Source of the DNA: Thalassospiraceae bacterium LMO-JJ14 | Lineage (GTDB): Bacteria > Pseudomonadota > Alphaproteobacteria > Rhodospirillales > Casp-alpha2 | Reading direction: 5' to 3' | DNA: 64,000 bases | Assembly: GCA_021555105.2 (NCBI GenBank) | Contig: CP134604.1 | Span: 2,418,001 to 2,482,000 of the forward strand | Shown: one piece after another, positions 28,498 through 39,273 of the stretch | How positions within the stretch are numbered: the first letter of the stretch is position 1 | Layout: every line of letters begins with the position of its first letter | Made by a program: the position numbers and the translations under genes | The notes under the pieces: model-generated | Told to the model about the DNA's origin: nothing | The model's input: only the letters and a program-made list of their open reading frames with translations | The model's database searches: none

Positions 28498-29067
28498 TTG
28501 TTTTTACGCACCATAGCATTTTCGCTGATTATAGCTTTCTTTGCGTCCGTGACGCCTGCGAATTCTGTGAAGGCTCAAACACCCGTTGCAAGTGATGCTT
28601 TGTTGATCGCGGTCATTGATATCGGCAAAATCCGCCGCGATGCCGTATCGGTCAAATCGATCCGTGAACAGATCATCAATTACCAGAACAAGATCCAGGG
28701 TGAAATCCAGAACGAACAGGAAGCCTTAAGATCCGCACAACAGGAACTCGCCAAAAAACAAACGCTATTGGCACCAGAAGCATTTGCCGATGAGCGCCGC
28801 AAATTCGAGCAACGTGTAGTCGGCGTCCAGCAAATGGTTCAAGAGCGCCGCCGCGCCCTGGAAGACAGCCAGAAAAAGGCCATGTTTCAGGTTGAAAATG
28901 CATTGAATGAAGTTATCGCAAACATAGCGGAAAAAAATGATTACGACGTAATTTTGCGGTTTTCTCAGATCATTTATGTCAAAAACAAGCACGAAATTAC
29001 GGAAGAGGTTCTCAAGCAACTCGACCAGAAACTGCCGACCATTCAGGTCGACTTGCCGAAAAACTAG
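28498..29067 (+). CDS. skp: OmpH/Skp family periplasmic chaperone
   Basis: 189 residues starting at TTG 28498, chosen for the perfect AGGAGG at 28487 six bases upstream. Signal peptide FLRTIAFSLIIAFFASVTPANSVKA. The mature chain is mostly one charged helical hairpin (IINYQNKIQGEIQNEQEALR...QERRRALEDSQKKAMF), the tentacle of the trimeric Skp jellyfish fold. It escorts unfolded outer-membrane proteins to BamA, encoded directly upstream. The sequence is divergent from E. coli Skp but context makes the call firm. Confidence 0.9.
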   Translation: MFLRTIAFSLIIAFFASVTPANSVKAQTPVASDALLIAVIDIGKIRRDAVSVKSIREQIINYQNKIQGEIQNEQEALRSAQQELAKKQTLLAPEAFADERRKFEQRVVGVQQMVQERRRALEDSQKKAMFQVENALNEVIANIAEKNDYDVILRFSQIIYVKNKHEITEEVLKQLDQKLPTIQVDLPKN

Positions 29068-29072
29068 ATATA

Positions 29073-30095
29073 ATGGCTGATTCCCGGTTCTTCAGGAACG
29101 CCGGGCCGTTCAGTCTGGCGCAAATTGCCGAGACGGCCGGTGCCGAGTGCATTAATTCAAAGGATACATCGCGATTATTTCATGATGTTATGTCTTTGGA
29201 TGTGGCGACAAACGCGCATGTAAGTTTTCTCGATAATCGGAAATACACCGAGACTTTCAGAGCCTCGAAAGCCGGCGCCTGCATTATTGCACCGGATGTA
29301 GCAGACCTGGCGCCGGACAGCATGGATCTTCTGGTCACGCCCGAGCCTTATCACGCCTATGCACGGGTTGCGTCCTTGTTCTATCCGATGCCGACATCGG
29401 ATGGCCAGGTGCATGCCTCGGCCACAATCGCTGTCGACGCCCTGATCGGCGACAACGTTGAAATAGGCGCACATGCCGTGATCGGTAGTCGCGCAGAAAT
29501 AAGCGATGGTGTGATCATTGCTCCCGGCGCAGTTATTGGCAACGGCGTGCAAATCGGTGCAAACACCCGGATAGGGGCGAACGCCAATATCATGAATGCG
29601 ATGATCGGTGAAGAGACGATTATCCATGCGGGAGCAAGCATCGGTCAGGACGGTTTCGGCTTTGCAATGGGTCCAGGTGGACACGTTAAGGTTCCCCAAC
29701 TGGGTAGGGTTATTGTCGGATCGAATGTTGAAATCGGAGCCAATACAACCATCGACCGCGGCACAGGTCCGGATACGGTTATCGGTGACGGTACCAAGAT
29801 CGATAACCTTGTACAGATTGCCCACAACGTTCAGATCGGACAAAATTGCGTTATCGTCAGCTTGGCCGGGATATCCGGCAGTACGGAACTTGGCGATTTC
29901 GTGGTATTGGCAGGTCAGGTCGGTGTCGCCGGACATTTGAAAATCGGCAGCGGATCGCGGATTGCCGCACAAAGCGGGGTCATGCGAAATGTAGACCCCG
30001 GTCAGGAAATGGGCGGTAGTCCGGCAAAGCCCGTTCGCGCCTGGTTAAAGGAAGTGGCCATGATCGAGCGTTTGGCCAAGAAAAAGGGGAGCTAG
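29073..30095 (+). CDS. lpxD: UDP-3-O-(3-hydroxyacyl)glucosamine N-acyltransferase
   Basis: 340 residues. It adds the N-linked hydroxyacyl chain in lipid A synthesis. An N-terminal uridine-binding domain (about 1-105) is followed by a long left-handed beta-helix of hexapeptide repeats (for example IGDNVEIGAHAVIGSRAEI). The catalytic histidine lies in NLVQIAHNVQIGQN. A C-terminal helical tail follows. It starts five bases after the skp stop. Confidence 0.97.
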   Translation: MADSRFFRNAGPFSLAQIAETAGAECINSKDTSRLFHDVMSLDVATNAHVSFLDNRKYTETFRASKAGACIIAPDVADLAPDSMDLLVTPEPYHAYARVASLFYPMPTSDGQVHASATIAVDALIGDNVEIGAHAVIGSRAEISDGVIIAPGAVIGNGVQIGANTRIGANANIMNAMIGEETIIHAGASIGQDGFGFAMGPGGHVKVPQLGRVIVGSNVEIGANTTIDRGTGPDTVIGDGTKIDNLVQIAHNVQIGQNCVIVSLAGISGSTELGDFVVLAGQVGVAGHLKIGSGSRIAAQSGVMRNVDPGQEMGGSPAKPVRAWLKEVAMIERLAKKKGS

Positions 30096-30097
30096 GT

Positions 30098-30568
30098 ATG
30101 GACGCTGAAACGACCACTACCGGCCATGACGTGGATATCGCCGGTATCATGGAACGCATACCGCACCGATACCCGTTTCTGCTGATCGACAAGGTGCAGG
30201 ACATCGTTCCCGGCGAAAGCGCCACGGGCATCAAGAACGTGACGGTAAACGAGCCTTTTTTTCAGGGCCATTTTCCGGACCACCCGATTATGCCTGGCGT
30301 ACTGATCGTCGAAGCCATGGCGCAAACGGCGGCGATCGTCGTGATCGAAGGATTGGATAACACCGCTGCCGACAAACTCGTGTATTTCATGTCCATTGAT
30401 AACGCCCGCTTCCGCAAGCCCGTTCTGCCGGGGCATACGCTGAATCTCGAAGTCACCAAGGAACACGGGCGCGGGAAGGTATGGCGTTTCAAGGGCGTTG
30501 CCAAATCCGATGGGGCTGTGATGGCCGAAGCCGTATTCACGGCAATGATTGTCGACAAGGCTGATTAG
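30098..30568 (+). CDS. fabZ: 3-hydroxyacyl-[acyl-carrier-protein] dehydratase
   Basis: 156-residue hot-dog-fold dehydratase of fatty acid elongation. MERIPHRYPFLLIDKV and the catalytic GHFPDHPIMPGVLIVEAMAQ segment (histidine and a following glutamate) are diagnostic. The position between lpxD and lpxA is conserved and balances hydroxyacyl-ACP flow between phospholipid and lipid A. It begins two bases after lpxD. Confidence 0.98.
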   Translation: MDAETTTTGHDVDIAGIMERIPHRYPFLLIDKVQDIVPGESATGIKNVTVNEPFFQGHFPDHPIMPGVLIVEAMAQTAAIVVIEGLDNTAADKLVYFMSIDNARFRKPVLPGHTLNLEVTKEHGRGKVWRFKGVAKSDGAVMAEAVFTAMIVDKAD

Positions 30569-30577
30569 GACATAGGA

Positions 30578-31378
30578 ATGACCGATATTCACCCGACAGC
30601 TATCGTCGACCCGGCCGCGGAGATCGGCAGTGGCGTTAAGATCGGCCCGTATTCCGTGGTTGGCAAAGGTGTCCGCCTTGGTGACCGGGTCGAACTTTTG
30701 TCGCACGTTGTCGTTGCCGGAAGCACCACTATCGGTGCCGAAACCCGTATCTTTCCGTTCTCGTCCATCGGCCATCAGCCGCAGGACCTAAAATACAAGG
30801 GCGAACCGTCAACGCTTGAAATCGGTGAACGCAACGTTATTCGCGAACACGTAACGATGAACCCGGGAACGGACGGCGGCGGCTTGTTGACCAAGGTCGG
30901 TGACGACTGCCTTTTCATGGTCGGTGCCCATGTCGCCCACGACTGTCTGATCGGAAATAACGTAATCCTCGTCAACAGTGCCACACTTGGCGGGCATGTC
31001 GTCATCGAAGACTGGGCGATCATTGGCGGTCTCTCGGCTGTTCATCAGTTCGTACGTATCGGCAGACATGCCATGATCGGCGGCAAAACCGGCGTTGAAC
31101 ACGATGTCATCCCTTATGGGATTGTCACCGGCAACCGCGCCAAACTGGAAGGCCTGAACATCGTCGGATTGAAGCGCCGTGGTTTCTCGCGTGATTTGAT
31201 CCATGAGATCCGTAAGGCATACCGCATGATTTTTGCCGAAGAAGGCACGATGGCCGAGCGGCTGCAAGATGTGATTGAGGATTTCAGCGACAATGAACCT
31301 GTCATGGAAATCGTCAATTTCATCAACAGTGATTCATCTCGCCGGATCTGCCAGCCGCATATGGAAGATGCCGCATAG
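30578..31378 (+). CDS. lpxA: acyl-[acyl-carrier-protein]--UDP-N-acetylglucosamine O-acyltransferase
   Basis: 266 residues. It carries out the first step of lipid A synthesis. Hexapeptide beta-helix repeats start at the N-terminus (IHPTAIVDPAAEIGSGVKIG). Then come IGHQPQDLKYKGEPSTLEIG and the catalytic region FMVGAHVAHDCLIGNNV, followed by a C-terminal helical domain (VGLKRRGFSRDLIHEIRKAY). The last codons overlap the lpxI start by 11 bases. Confidence 0.98.
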   Translation: MTDIHPTAIVDPAAEIGSGVKIGPYSVVGKGVRLGDRVELLSHVVVAGSTTIGAETRIFPFSSIGHQPQDLKYKGEPSTLEIGERNVIREHVTMNPGTDGGGLLTKVGDDCLFMVGAHVAHDCLIGNNVILVNSATLGGHVVIEDWAIIGGLSAVHQFVRIGRHAMIGGKTGVEHDVIPYGIVTGNRAKLEGLNIVGLKRRGFSRDLIHEIRKAYRMIFAEEGTMAERLQDVIEDFSDNEPVMEIVNFINSDSSRRICQPHMEDAA

Positions 31379-32195
31379 CAAGCTCGGCATCCTCGCCGGC
31401 GGAGGCATGCTGCCGGTGCTTGTCCGCGACGCATGCCTTTCCCTTAAAAAACCTTTTCATGTGGTCGTTTTCGACGGGCAAGGGGATCCGGCGCAATTCG
31501 CCGATGACAGCCACGCCGTCATCCGCCTCGGCGCCGGCGGAGAAACGGTCAAAAATCTGAAATCCAAAGGCTGCGACACGCTGGTCATGGCCGGGTCAAT
31601 CCGCCGCCCCGGCTTGAAGGAATTGCGGCCAGACTGGTGGGGCATCAAATTCTTCGCCTCAAGCGGTGCCGCCGCCCTCGGCGACGATGGTCTTCTTGCG
31701 GCTTTGATCAAAGCCCTCGAGGGGGAAGGCTTCGGCGTTATCGGTGCCGATGAATTGTTGCCGGATTATCTGATGCCGAAAGGGATTGTCGGCAAGATCC
31801 AACCAACAGCGGCACAATCATCCGATATCGTGCTTGCCGTAAAAGCCGCGAAAGAGCTTGGCATACGCGATGCCGGACAGGCAGCCGTGGTCCGGGGCGG
31901 CGAAATCATCAGTGAAGAGCAAGCCGATGGCACGGATGCGATGCTGAAACGACTGGCCGGTCAGGGAAATGCCGGCGGCATCATGGCAAAGACGTTGAAG
32001 CCCGGTCAGGAACGCCGTGCCGATCTGCCGACCATTGGGCCGGAGACGATCATCAATGCCAAAGCCTGCGGTCTGGACGGGATTGTGATCGAAGCCGGAA
32101 ATGCCTTTCTGATCGATCGCCGGGGTACAGCCGCATTAGCCGACGAGCAAGGATTGTTTCTTGTTGGCGTTGATGCTGACGGGGTATGGCAATGA
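31368..32195 (+). CDS. lpxI: UDP-2,3-diacylglucosamine diphosphatase LpxI
   Basis: 275 residues from the ATG at 31368 inside the end of lpxA (MPHSKLGILAGGGMLPVLV). It is the DUF1009-type pyrophosphatase that replaces LpxH in alphaproteobacteria. Conserved parts are LGILAGGGMLPVLV, AGSIRRPGLKELRPDW, and near the end GPETIINAKACGLDGIVIEAG (partly cited). It hydrolyses UDP-diacylglucosamine to the lipid X monophosphate used by LpxB, whose gene overlaps its stop. Confidence 0.94.
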   Translation: MPHSKLGILAGGGMLPVLVRDACLSLKKPFHVVVFDGQGDPAQFADDSHAVIRLGAGGETVKNLKSKGCDTLVMAGSIRRPGLKELRPDWWGIKFFASSGAAALGDDGLLAALIKALEGEGFGVIGADELLPDYLMPKGIVGKIQPTAAQSSDIVLAVKAAKELGIRDAGQAAVVRGGEIISEEQADGTDAMLKRLAGQGNAGGIMAKTLKPGQERRADLPTIGPETIINAKACGLDGIVIEAGNAFLIDRRGTAALADEQGLFLVGVDADGVWQ

Positions 32196-33358
32196 GCGAG
32201 CCGCTGCATATTTTCCTGATTGCCGGTGAACCGTCGGGCGATGTCCTTGGCATGCGCCTGGTGGAAGGTATCAAGGGGTTGAGTGGGGATCGGGAAGTCC
32301 GCTTTTCCGGTGTCGGCGGACCACTGATGTCTGACAAGGGCCTTGAAAGCCTGTTTCCTATGGATGAGTTGACTATCATGGGGCTGGCCGAGGTTCTGCC
32401 ACGCATCCCGAAAATACTCGGCCGCATTCACGAAACCGCCGACGCTGTTCTGAACAGCAAACCGGATGTTGTCGTGACCATCGATGCCCCTGATTTCTGC
32501 TTTCGCGTCGCCAAACGGCTCAGGCATTCCGGCGTGCCGGTCGTGCACTATGTGGCACCATCCGTCTGGGCATGGCGGCCGGGCCGGGCCAACAAGGTCG
32601 CAAAACTCGTCGATCACGTCATGTGTCTTTTGCCGTTCGAGCCGCCGTATTTCGAACGCGCCGGGGTTGCCGCCACATTCGTCGGCCATTCGATACTTGA
32701 GAGCGGTGCCGACCGGGGGGATGGGAAAGCCTTTCGCGAACGGCACGGCATCGGATCAGACGAGCGGGTCATCCTGGCCTTGCCCGGCAGCCGTATGAGC
32801 GAGATTTCGCGCCTGATCGATATATTCGGCGAAACCATCAGCCGGGCCATATCCATTGTCGGACCCTGCCGGGTTGTGCTGCCGACACTGACAGGCATTG
32901 CCAATGAAATTCGCGTTCGCACATCGGACTGGGACAACACCCTGGTCATCGATGATCAGGCAGAGAAATACGATGCCTTTGCCGCTGCCGATGCTGCGAT
33001 CGCCGCCAGCGGTACTGTTTCGCTGGAATTGGCCATGGCCGGGGTGCCGAGCCTGATCGCCTATCGTCTGTCGCCGCTGACAGCGTTCATCGCCAAAAGG
33101 CTGATCCGGGTTAAATATGCTTCGATCGTCAATCTTATCCTCGACAAGCCCGCAATCCCTGAATTCCTGCAGGAAAACTGCACCCCCGACGCCATGGCGC
33201 CCGCGCTGGCCGACCTGCTGCGCCCCGGTGCAGGTACCGCACCCCAGCAAACCGCCGATATCGCCCGTGCTCTTGATGATCTCAAACCCGGCGATGACCT
33301 GCCATCGGTCGCCGCCGCGCGTGTTGTGTTGAACTCAGTCAAATCAGGCAGCGCATAA
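32192..33358 (+). CDS. lpxB: lipid-A-disaccharide synthase
   Basis: 388 residues; the ATG at 32192 overlaps the lpxI stop (ATGA), and an ATG two codons earlier is possible. GT-B glycosyltransferase of family 19: FLIAGEPSGDVLGMRL, DAPDFCFRVAKRLR, HYVAPSVWAWRPGRA and LPFEPPYFERAGV are diagnostic. It joins lipid X and UDP-diacylglucosamine into the disaccharide backbone at the inner face of the inner membrane. It is the last gene of the 14 kb forward run. Confidence 0.96.
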   Translation: MSEPLHIFLIAGEPSGDVLGMRLVEGIKGLSGDREVRFSGVGGPLMSDKGLESLFPMDELTIMGLAEVLPRIPKILGRIHETADAVLNSKPDVVVTIDAPDFCFRVAKRLRHSGVPVVHYVAPSVWAWRPGRANKVAKLVDHVMCLLPFEPPYFERAGVAATFVGHSILESGADRGDGKAFRERHGIGSDERVILALPGSRMSEISRLIDIFGETISRAISIVGPCRVVLPTLTGIANEIRVRTSDWDNTLVIDDQAEKYDAFAAADAAIAASGTVSLELAMAGVPSLIAYRLSPLTAFIAKRLIRVKYASIVNLILDKPAIPEFLQENCTPDAMAPALADLLRPGAGTAPQQTADIARALDDLKPGDDLPSVAAARVVLNSVKSGSA

Positions 33359-33390
33359 TAAAACGGCGCGGGATCGCTCCCGCGCCGTCG
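33355..33390 (-). terminator. terminator between convergent lpxB and gltA
   Basis: Perfect 11 bp stem ACGGCGCGGGA (33363-33373), loop TCGC... right arm TCCCGCGCCGT (33378-33388). Read on the reverse strand the right side is followed by TTTTATT, so it serves gltA; without a forward T-tract it may still slow lpxB transcription. Confidence 0.8.
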
Positions 33391-33410
33391 AAGAGTGACC
33401 TGTATTTGCG

Positions 33411-34709
33411 TTAGCGCTTGGCGATTTCGAGGTAATCGCGCTTTTCGGCACCGGTGAAGAGCTGGCGGGGACGTCCGATTTTCTGGCTCGGATCCTCGAT
33501 CATCTCGTTCCACTGGGCAATCCAGCCGACAGTACGCGCCACGGCGAACAGCGCCGTGAACATGGTCGTAGGAATCCCCATCGCTTTGAAGATGATACCC
33601 GAATAGAAATCGACGTTCGGATACAGCTTCTTCTCGATGAAGTATTCGTCCTCAAGCGCGATTTTCTCGAGCTCAAGGGCGATTTCGAGCAGCGGCTCGT
33701 CATGCACGCCGAGTGCATCAAGTACCTTGTGGCACTGGGTGCGCATGACACGCGAACGCGGATCGAAGTTCTTGTAGACACGGTGACCGAAGCCCATGAG
33801 ACGGAACGAATCTTCCTTGTCCTTGGCTTTTTCGACGAACGCGCTGACGTTCGACTTGTCGCCGATTTCTTCCAGCATGTTGAGCACCGCCTCGTTGGCC
33901 CCGCCATGTGCGGGCCCCCAAAGCGACGCAATGCCCGCCGAGATGCAGGCGAACGGATTGGCGCCCGACGAACCGGCGAGGCGGACCGTCGATGTCGAAG
34001 CGTTCTGTTCATGGTCGGCATGCAGGATCAGGATAACGTCCATGGCTCGCGCCAGGACCGGATCGATCTCATATTCCTCGCACGGGGTGGAGAACAGCAT
34101 GTGCAGGAAGTTCTCGGCATACCGCAGCTTGTTTTTCGGATACGTGTAGGGCTGGCCGAGGTTGTACTTGTATGCCAGTGCCGCAATGGTCGGCATCTTG
34201 GCGATCATGCGGTACGAAGAAATCATACGGTGCTTCGGATCGCTGATATCCAGTGAGTCGTGATAGAACGCCGACAAAGCGCCAACCATACCGCACATCA
34301 CCGCCATCGGGTGTGCATCGCGGCGGAACCCGCGCAGGAAGGTCTGCATCTGTTCATGCACCATCGTATGGTAGGTGATGTCATGCTCGAACTTGGTCTT
34401 ATCTGATTCCGTCGGCAGGTTTCCGTACAAGAGCAGATAGCAGACTTCCATAAAGTCGGAATGTTCGGCGAGCTGTTCGATCGGATAACCGCGATACAGC
34501 AAAACACCTTCGTCACCGTCGATAAAGGTGATCTTGGATTCACAGCTACCTGTCGAGGTGAACCCCGGATCGTAGGTGAAGCAGCCGGTCTGAGCATACA
34601 ATTTGCGCACATCGATCACGTCAGGACCGAGTGAACCGTGCATCACCGGCAATTCCCAGCTATCGCCACTCTGGTTATCGGTGAGGGTAAAACTTTTTTC
34701 GTTACTCAT
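33411..34709 (-). CDS. gltA: citrate synthase (type II)
   Basis: 432 residues. It condenses acetyl-CoA and oxaloacetate into citrate at the entry to the TCA cycle. [40 protein letters not shown], the active-site histidine region [27 protein letters not shown] and the C-terminal [14 protein letters not shown] segment are typical of the long NADH-sensitive hexameric type. AGGAGAG precedes the start. Its reverse orientation and position upstream of gltX follow the alphaproteobacterial order. Confidence 0.97.
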   Translation of the reverse strand: MSNEKSFTLTDNQSGDSWELPVMHGSLGPDVIDVRKLYAQTGCFTYDPGFTSTGSCESKITFIDGDEGVLLYRGYPIEQLAEHSDFMEVCYLLLYGNLPTESDKTKFEHDITYHTMVHEQMQTFLRGFRRDAHPMAVMCGMVGALSAFYHDSLDISDPKHRMISSYRMIAKMPTIAALAYKYNLGQPYTYPKNKLRYAENFLHMLFSTPCEEYEIDPVLARAMDVILILHADHEQNASTSTVRLAGSSGANPFACISAGIASLWGPAHGGANEAVLNMLEEIGDKSNVSAFVEKAKDKEDSFRLMGFGHRVYKNFDPRSRVMRTQCHKVLDALGVHDEPLLEIALELEKIALEDEYFIEKKLYPNVDFYSGIIFKAMGIPTTMFTALFAVARTVGWIAQWNEMIEDPSQKIGRPRQLFTGAEKRDYLEIAKR

Positions 34710-34797
34710 TCAGGTCTCTCCTCTGTTGCGTGCGGCCGGCGATCCGGTCCGCAGTCGCGCTCTTTGTTTGAGCGCGTTTTGTTGTCGCCGGTGCGTG

Positions 34798-36210
34798 TCA
34801 GTTCACGTCATCCAGCCGGGCGAGGGTTTCTTCACGGCCGAGAACGGCCATGACCTCGAATATTCCGGGGGACACCGTGGTCCCCGTCAGCGCCGCACGA
34901 AGCGGCTGCGCCACTTTGCCGAGCTTCATTTCGTGTTCATCGGCATATGCCTTGGCGGCTGCTTGGACGTTTTCTTCCGTCCATTCGTCGATATCAGCCA
35001 CACCGGCACGAAATGCGGTTAGTGTCTGCTTAGCCTCGTCGGTCAGGATTTGCGAGGCTTTTTCGTCTGGTTGGAGAGGGCGTGAAATTGCATAAAACAC
35101 TGCACTTTCAGAAAGTTCAATCAAGTTCTTAGCACGTTCCTTCAACCCATCCATACCCATTTTTACCCGAGCGGCAGCCCCTTCGGCAAGCTTTCCATCA
35201 AGCACCTCGTTGAGGCGCGCCATCACCAGATCCGTCAACCGGTCGTTATCCGTATGGCGGATATAATGGCCGTTGAGGGATTCCAGCTTCTGGAAGTCAA
35301 ACCGTGCAGCGCCACGACCGACGGCATCCAGCCCGAACCATTCGATTGCCTGCTCGGTAGAGATAATCTCTTCGTCGCCATGCGACCATGACAGACGCAT
35401 CAGATAATTTCTGAGCGCTTCGGGCAGATACCCCATGTCGCGGTATGCATCGACACCAAGCGCACCGTGGCGTTTCGACAGTTTGGCGCCATCCGGTCCG
35501 TGTATCAGCGGGATATGCGCAAATTCCGGCAGGTCCCATTCCATTGCCTTGAACAGCTGTACCTGGCGGAAGGCATTGACCAGGTGATCGTCGCCGCGAA
35601 TGACGTGCGTGATCCCCATGTCATGATCGTCGACGACGACAGCCAGCATATAGGTCGGCGTCCCGTCAGCACGCAGCAGTACCATGTCATCAAGCTGTTC
35701 GTTGGCGACTTCAACGCGGCCCTGGACCAGATCCTCGATCACCGTGGCACCCTCGATCGGCGCACGCAGGCGGATCACCGGGTCTATGCCGTGTGGCGCA
35801 TCACCGGGGTCCCGGTCGCGCCAGGTGCCGTCGTACATGCGCTTTTGCCCCTCGGCACGGGCCTTGTCGCGCATTGCCGTCAGTTCTTCAGGGCTGCAGT
35901 AGCACTTGTAGGCCATCCCCTTGTCGAGCAACTGCTGAACCACCTCCTGGTGGCGCTCGCGGCGTTCAAACTGGGAAATGGCGTCCCCATCCCAATCCAG
36001 GCCCAGCCAGCTCAGACCGTCGAAGATTGCCGCGACCGCTTCATCCGTCGAACGCGCCCGGTCCGTATCTTCGACCCTGAGCAGAAACGTACCACCATCA
36101 CCATATTGTTCATGGTGCTTTGCAAACAGCCAGTTGAAGAGCGCTGTACGGGCGCCGCCGATATGCAGAAATCCAGTCGGCGAGGGGGCGAATCGGGTAA
36201 CGACGGGCAT
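34798..36210 (-). CDS. gltX: glutamate--tRNA ligase
   Basis: 470 residues from the ATG at 36210 with AAGGAG upstream ([19 protein letters not shown]). Class I synthetase: the HIGH-like motif is LHIGGART near residue 15, and the KMSKS-like motif is [28 protein letters not shown] is a family landmark. The C-terminal anticodon-binding domain contains the late [19 protein letters not shown] stretch. Whether it discriminates tRNA-Gln cannot be told here. It starts 126 bases from comEC, divergently. Confidence 0.96.
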   Translation of the reverse strand: MPVVTRFAPSPTGFLHIGGARTALFNWLFAKHHEQYGDGGTFLLRVEDTDRARSTDEAVAAIFDGLSWLGLDWDGDAISQFERRERHQEVVQQLLDKGMAYKCYCSPEELTAMRDKARAEGQKRMYDGTWRDRDPGDAPHGIDPVIRLRAPIEGATVIEDLVQGRVEVANEQLDDMVLLRADGTPTYMLAVVVDDHDMGITHVIRGDDHLVNAFRQVQLFKAMEWDLPEFAHIPLIHGPDGAKLSKRHGALGVDAYRDMGYLPEALRNYLMRLSWSHGDEEIISTEQAIEWFGLDAVGRGAARFDFQKLESLNGHYIRHTDNDRLTDLVMARLNEVLDGKLAEGAAARVKMGMDGLKERAKNLIELSESAVFYAISRPLQPDEKASQILTDEAKQTLTAFRAGVADIDEWTEENVQAAAKAYADEHEMKLGKVAQPLRAALTGTTVSPGIFEVMAVLGREETLARLDDVN

Positions 36211-36336
36211 GTAATCTCCTTGAAAATTGCACCAAGGAAACGAGGCGCGGAGTGTATCTATCACAAATATCTCGCGTGTGCAGCATAAACGCGCGCAGAC
36301 ACAATTTATCGCTTAAATCCTCCCATTAATGGAAAC

Positions 36337-38487
36337 ATGGGGATCAAACAGGCGTTCGCACAGATTAAAAATGCATGGCTGGCCGAACGGCCTCAATGGG
36401 CGCTTTGGTTGCCGGTTTTCCTGGGCGCCGGGATTGCCGCTTATTTCGCCTTACCCTCAGAGCCGCCACTCGTGCTGGGGACGTTCGCAGCGGCATTCGG
36501 CACGCTGGTAACGGTGAACGTGAAAACCGATCGCTTCAGGGTTGCCGCAATAGCCCTGACGGCGTTTGCCCTTGGTTTTGCGTCGGCGCAATGGCGCACG
36601 GAAAGCGTGCGGGCACCGGTCATTTCGAAGCGAACAAAGCCGCTCGGATTGTCCGGAACGATTGAGCGGATTGAGCTTTCCGGCAGGGGCGGCAGAATCA
36701 TCGTGTCCAACCCGGCGTTCACCCGGAAAATCCGAATGCCGATACCCGAAAAAATTCGCCTGAGCTTTAAAGGCGACCGTGAAAACAGTACCGATCTGTT
36801 ACCTGGCGACCGGGTATCGCTGCGCGCCGTACTTCGCCCACCACCGCCGCCGACCATGCCCGGCGCCTTCGATTTCCAGCGCCGCGCCTGGTTTATGGGT
36901 ATCGGGGCATACGGCTTCGTGCTTGGTGATATACGGAAAACCGGGGATGCAGCACGCGCACCACCCTGGGGCATGCTTTCCGTGCAGCGGGAAATCGAAA
37001 CGCTGAGGCTTACGATCTCGACACGCGTCCATGAACTTGCACCGGATGAAAATGGCGCCGTGGCAGCAGCACTCCTCACAGGGCATCGCAGCTATATCGG
37101 CGCGGATGTCCTGCAGGTCATGCGTGACGCAGGCATTGCGCATCTGCTGGCGATTTCCGGCCTGCATATCGGCCTTGTCGCCGGTATCGTTTTCGCCGGG
37201 GTCCGGTTGCTATGTGCTGCAATCCCCTTTATCGCGCTTCGCCTCAACACCAAGAAGACCGCCGCGCTCATGGCGATCCCGGCGGCCTTTGCCTATGCGG
37301 TGCTGGCCGGGTTCACCGTGCCGACGGAGCGCGCCTTTCTGATGACCGGGCTGATGCTGGCCGGTGTTCTGATGGATCGCCGGGCGTTGAGCATGCGGAA
37401 CGTTTGCTGGGCGGCAGCGGTGATCTTGCTGTTTCGTCCCGAAAGCCTGACCGGCCCGGGGTTTCAGATGTCCTTTGCCGCGGTTACGGCATTGATCGCG
37501 ATTTATTCAGCCCTCGGCAAGCACCGCAGGAAAGCCGCAGCCAATGGCGCGGGCGGCCCTGTAGAACGGGCAGGGCGCAATCTGGGGCGTTATCTGATGG
37601 GTGTGACTCTGACCACCGTCGTTGCAAGCACGGCGACGGCACCATTTGCCGTATATCATTTTCAACACGCCGCCGCCTTTGGCCTTGTTGCCAATGCTGT
37701 GGCCGTCCCGCTGGCGGCACTCTGGGTGATGCCCTTGGGCATCGTCACGCTCTGGGCCATGCCGTTCGGGCTTGAAACCGTGCCGCTGCAAATGATGTGC
37801 ACAGGCATCGATCTGATCCTTTCAAGCGCCCGGTATCTGGCGTCGCTACCGGGGGCAACCGTCGATCTCGCGGCACCGCCGCTTTGGAGTCTCTGTATCA
37901 TGGTCCTGTCCGGGCTGTGGATGTGTCTATGGACCGGGCGATGGCGGTTGTACGCACTGCCGCTTTTGATGATCGGTTTCTGCGGTTCGGTTTTCTCTGC
38001 TCAACCCGATATCATCATCGATGGCCAGGGCCGGCTGATTGCCGTGTTGCATGAACAGGGGGCGTTTCTGACATCTTCCGGCCGTAAAGCTCGATTCGAA
38101 TCCGAAGACTGGCAGCAAAGATCAGGACACAGCGAAACGCCGCATCCCTGGCTCAGAAGTGCAGAGCACACCCAGGGGCGGCTCCGATGCGATGACAATG
38201 GATGCGTGTTCGATGTCGCCCACAAGCCGATCGCTATTTCGATGAGTGAAATAACGCTCATGGACGACTGCCGGCGGAGCTGGATGCTGGTTGCCACCAT
38301 CCCCGTCCGCGGCAAGTGCCGGCCACCGTGGGGCGTTATCGACCGCTTCGATCTGTGGCGGTACGGCACGCATAGCATCAAGTTCACGGACCGGGGGCCC
38401 GAAATCAGAACCGTCAATGGCGAGCGGGGCAGGCGGCCATGGGTCCTGAGCCATGCTCAGGACGACGGCATACGCAGAAATCAGTAA
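36337..38487 (+). CDS. comEC: ComEC/Rec2 family DNA-transport-like membrane protein
   Basis: 716 residues. An N-terminal DUF4131-type region with an OB-like part (about 1-190) is followed by the Competence domain (about 215-500) with the hallmark [20 protein letters not shown] and a [12 protein letters not shown] segment. About ten transmembrane helices are present. The C-terminal part (after about 560) has no HxHxDH-type metal site, so the usual beta-lactamase-like nuclease domain is missing or degenerate, as often in alphaproteobacteria. It may take up DNA across the inner membrane. It overlaps lexA tail-to-tail by seven bases. Confidence 0.9.
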   Translation: MGIKQAFAQIKNAWLAERPQWALWLPVFLGAGIAAYFALPSEPPLVLGTFAAAFGTLVTVNVKTDRFRVAAIALTAFALGFASAQWRTESVRAPVISKRTKPLGLSGTIERIELSGRGGRIIVSNPAFTRKIRMPIPEKIRLSFKGDRENSTDLLPGDRVSLRAVLRPPPPPTMPGAFDFQRRAWFMGIGAYGFVLGDIRKTGDAARAPPWGMLSVQREIETLRLTISTRVHELAPDENGAVAAALLTGHRSYIGADVLQVMRDAGIAHLLAISGLHIGLVAGIVFAGVRLLCAAIPFIALRLNTKKTAALMAIPAAFAYAVLAGFTVPTERAFLMTGLMLAGVLMDRRALSMRNVCWAAAVILLFRPESLTGPGFQMSFAAVTALIAIYSALGKHRRKAAANGAGGPVERAGRNLGRYLMGVTLTTVVASTATAPFAVYHFQHAAAFGLVANAVAVPLAALWVMPLGIVTLWAMPFGLETVPLQMMCTGIDLILSSARYLASLPGATVDLAAPPLWSLCIMVLSGLWMCLWTGRWRLYALPLLMIGFCGSVFSAQPDIIIDGQGRLIAVLHEQGAFLTSSGRKARFESEDWQQRSGHSETPHPWLRSAEHTQGRLRCDDNGCVFDVAHKPIAISMSEITLMDDCRRSWMLVATIPVRGKCRPPWGVIDRFDLWRYGTHSIKFTDRGPEIRTVNGERGRRPWVLSHAQDDGIRRNQ

Positions 38488-39188
38488 TACCGGTACAGTG
38501 CCTTGAGAACGCCCTGAACCTTGACCTGATCGGGGCCGAAGATGCGGGTCTCGTAAGCGGCATTGGCGGGTTCCAGCGCAATCGACGCGCCCTTGCGGCG
38601 CAAACGCTTCAGCGTCACCTCGCCATCATCGATAAACGCGACAACAATCGCGCCGTTCTCAGCCGTTTCCGTTTCCTTGATGATCACCGTATCCCCATCG
38701 AGGATTCCTGCCTCGATCATGGAATCGCCATCGACCTCGAGCGCATAGTGATCACCGCCCGAGAGCATGGCGGCCGGCACATCGATGAATCTGTCGGGGT
38801 CGCGCAAGGCTTCGATCGGCGTTCCTGCGGCAATCCGGCCATACAAGGGCAACTGGACAGCATCGGCAGCCTCGGCGGCATGCGCGCCGACCATGCTGAA
38901 TTCGCCCTCGATAACCTTCGGTTTGAATGTCGGCGTAACCTGTTTCGGTGCAGAGGATTTCGCAGGTGTCGCATTTTCCGGCAATTTCAGAACTTCCAGG
39001 GCGCGGGCGCGATGTGCCAGACGGCGGATAAAACCGCGTTCCTCAAGCCCCGTAATCAGACGATGAATGCCCGACTTCGATTTCAGTCCGAGCGCTTCCT
39101 TCATCTCGTCGAAGGACGGCGAGACACCATGGTTCTTCAATGATTCATCGATGAACATGAGGAGTTCGTACTGTTTTCGCGTGAGCAT
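38481..39188 (-). CDS. lexA: LexA repressor
   Basis: 235-residue SOS repressor-protease. An N-terminal winged helix ([38 protein letters not shown]) binds the operator. The C-terminal S24 peptidase domain holds the catalytic serine S156 in [10 protein letters not shown] and lysine K194 in EVTLKRL; the self-cleavage region is near residues 100-110. RecA-stimulated cleavage derepresses SOS genes. Two LexA-type boxes lie about 60-100 bases upstream of its start, indicating autoregulation. The position between comEC and moeA is conserved. Confidence 0.96.
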   Translation of the reverse strand: MLTRKQYELLMFIDESLKNHGVSPSFDEMKEALGLKSKSGIHRLITGLEERGFIRRLAHRARALEVLKLPENATPAKSSAPKQVTPTFKPKVIEGEFSMVGAHAAEAADAVQLPLYGRIAAGTPIEALRDPDRFIDVPAAMLSGGDHYALEVDGDSMIEAGILDGDTVIIKETETAENGAIVVAFIDDGEVTLKRLRRKGASIALEPANAAYETRIFGPDQVKVQGVLKALYRYY

Positions 39189-39247
39189 ATAGCTATTCCT
39201 GACATACAGACACCCAAGATGTAGAGATCATCCAGGGATCATAAGAA

Positions 39248-39262
39248 GAACAAACAACAAAC
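39248..39262 (-). promoter_or_regulatory. probable second LexA box (one mismatch)
   Basis: Reverse strand GTTTGTTGTTTGTTC, one base off GTTC-N7-GTTC. It lies between the consensus box and the lexA start. It may be a weaker second operator or an AT-rich chance match. Confidence 0.4.
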
Positions 39263-39273
39263 AATTATCAATT

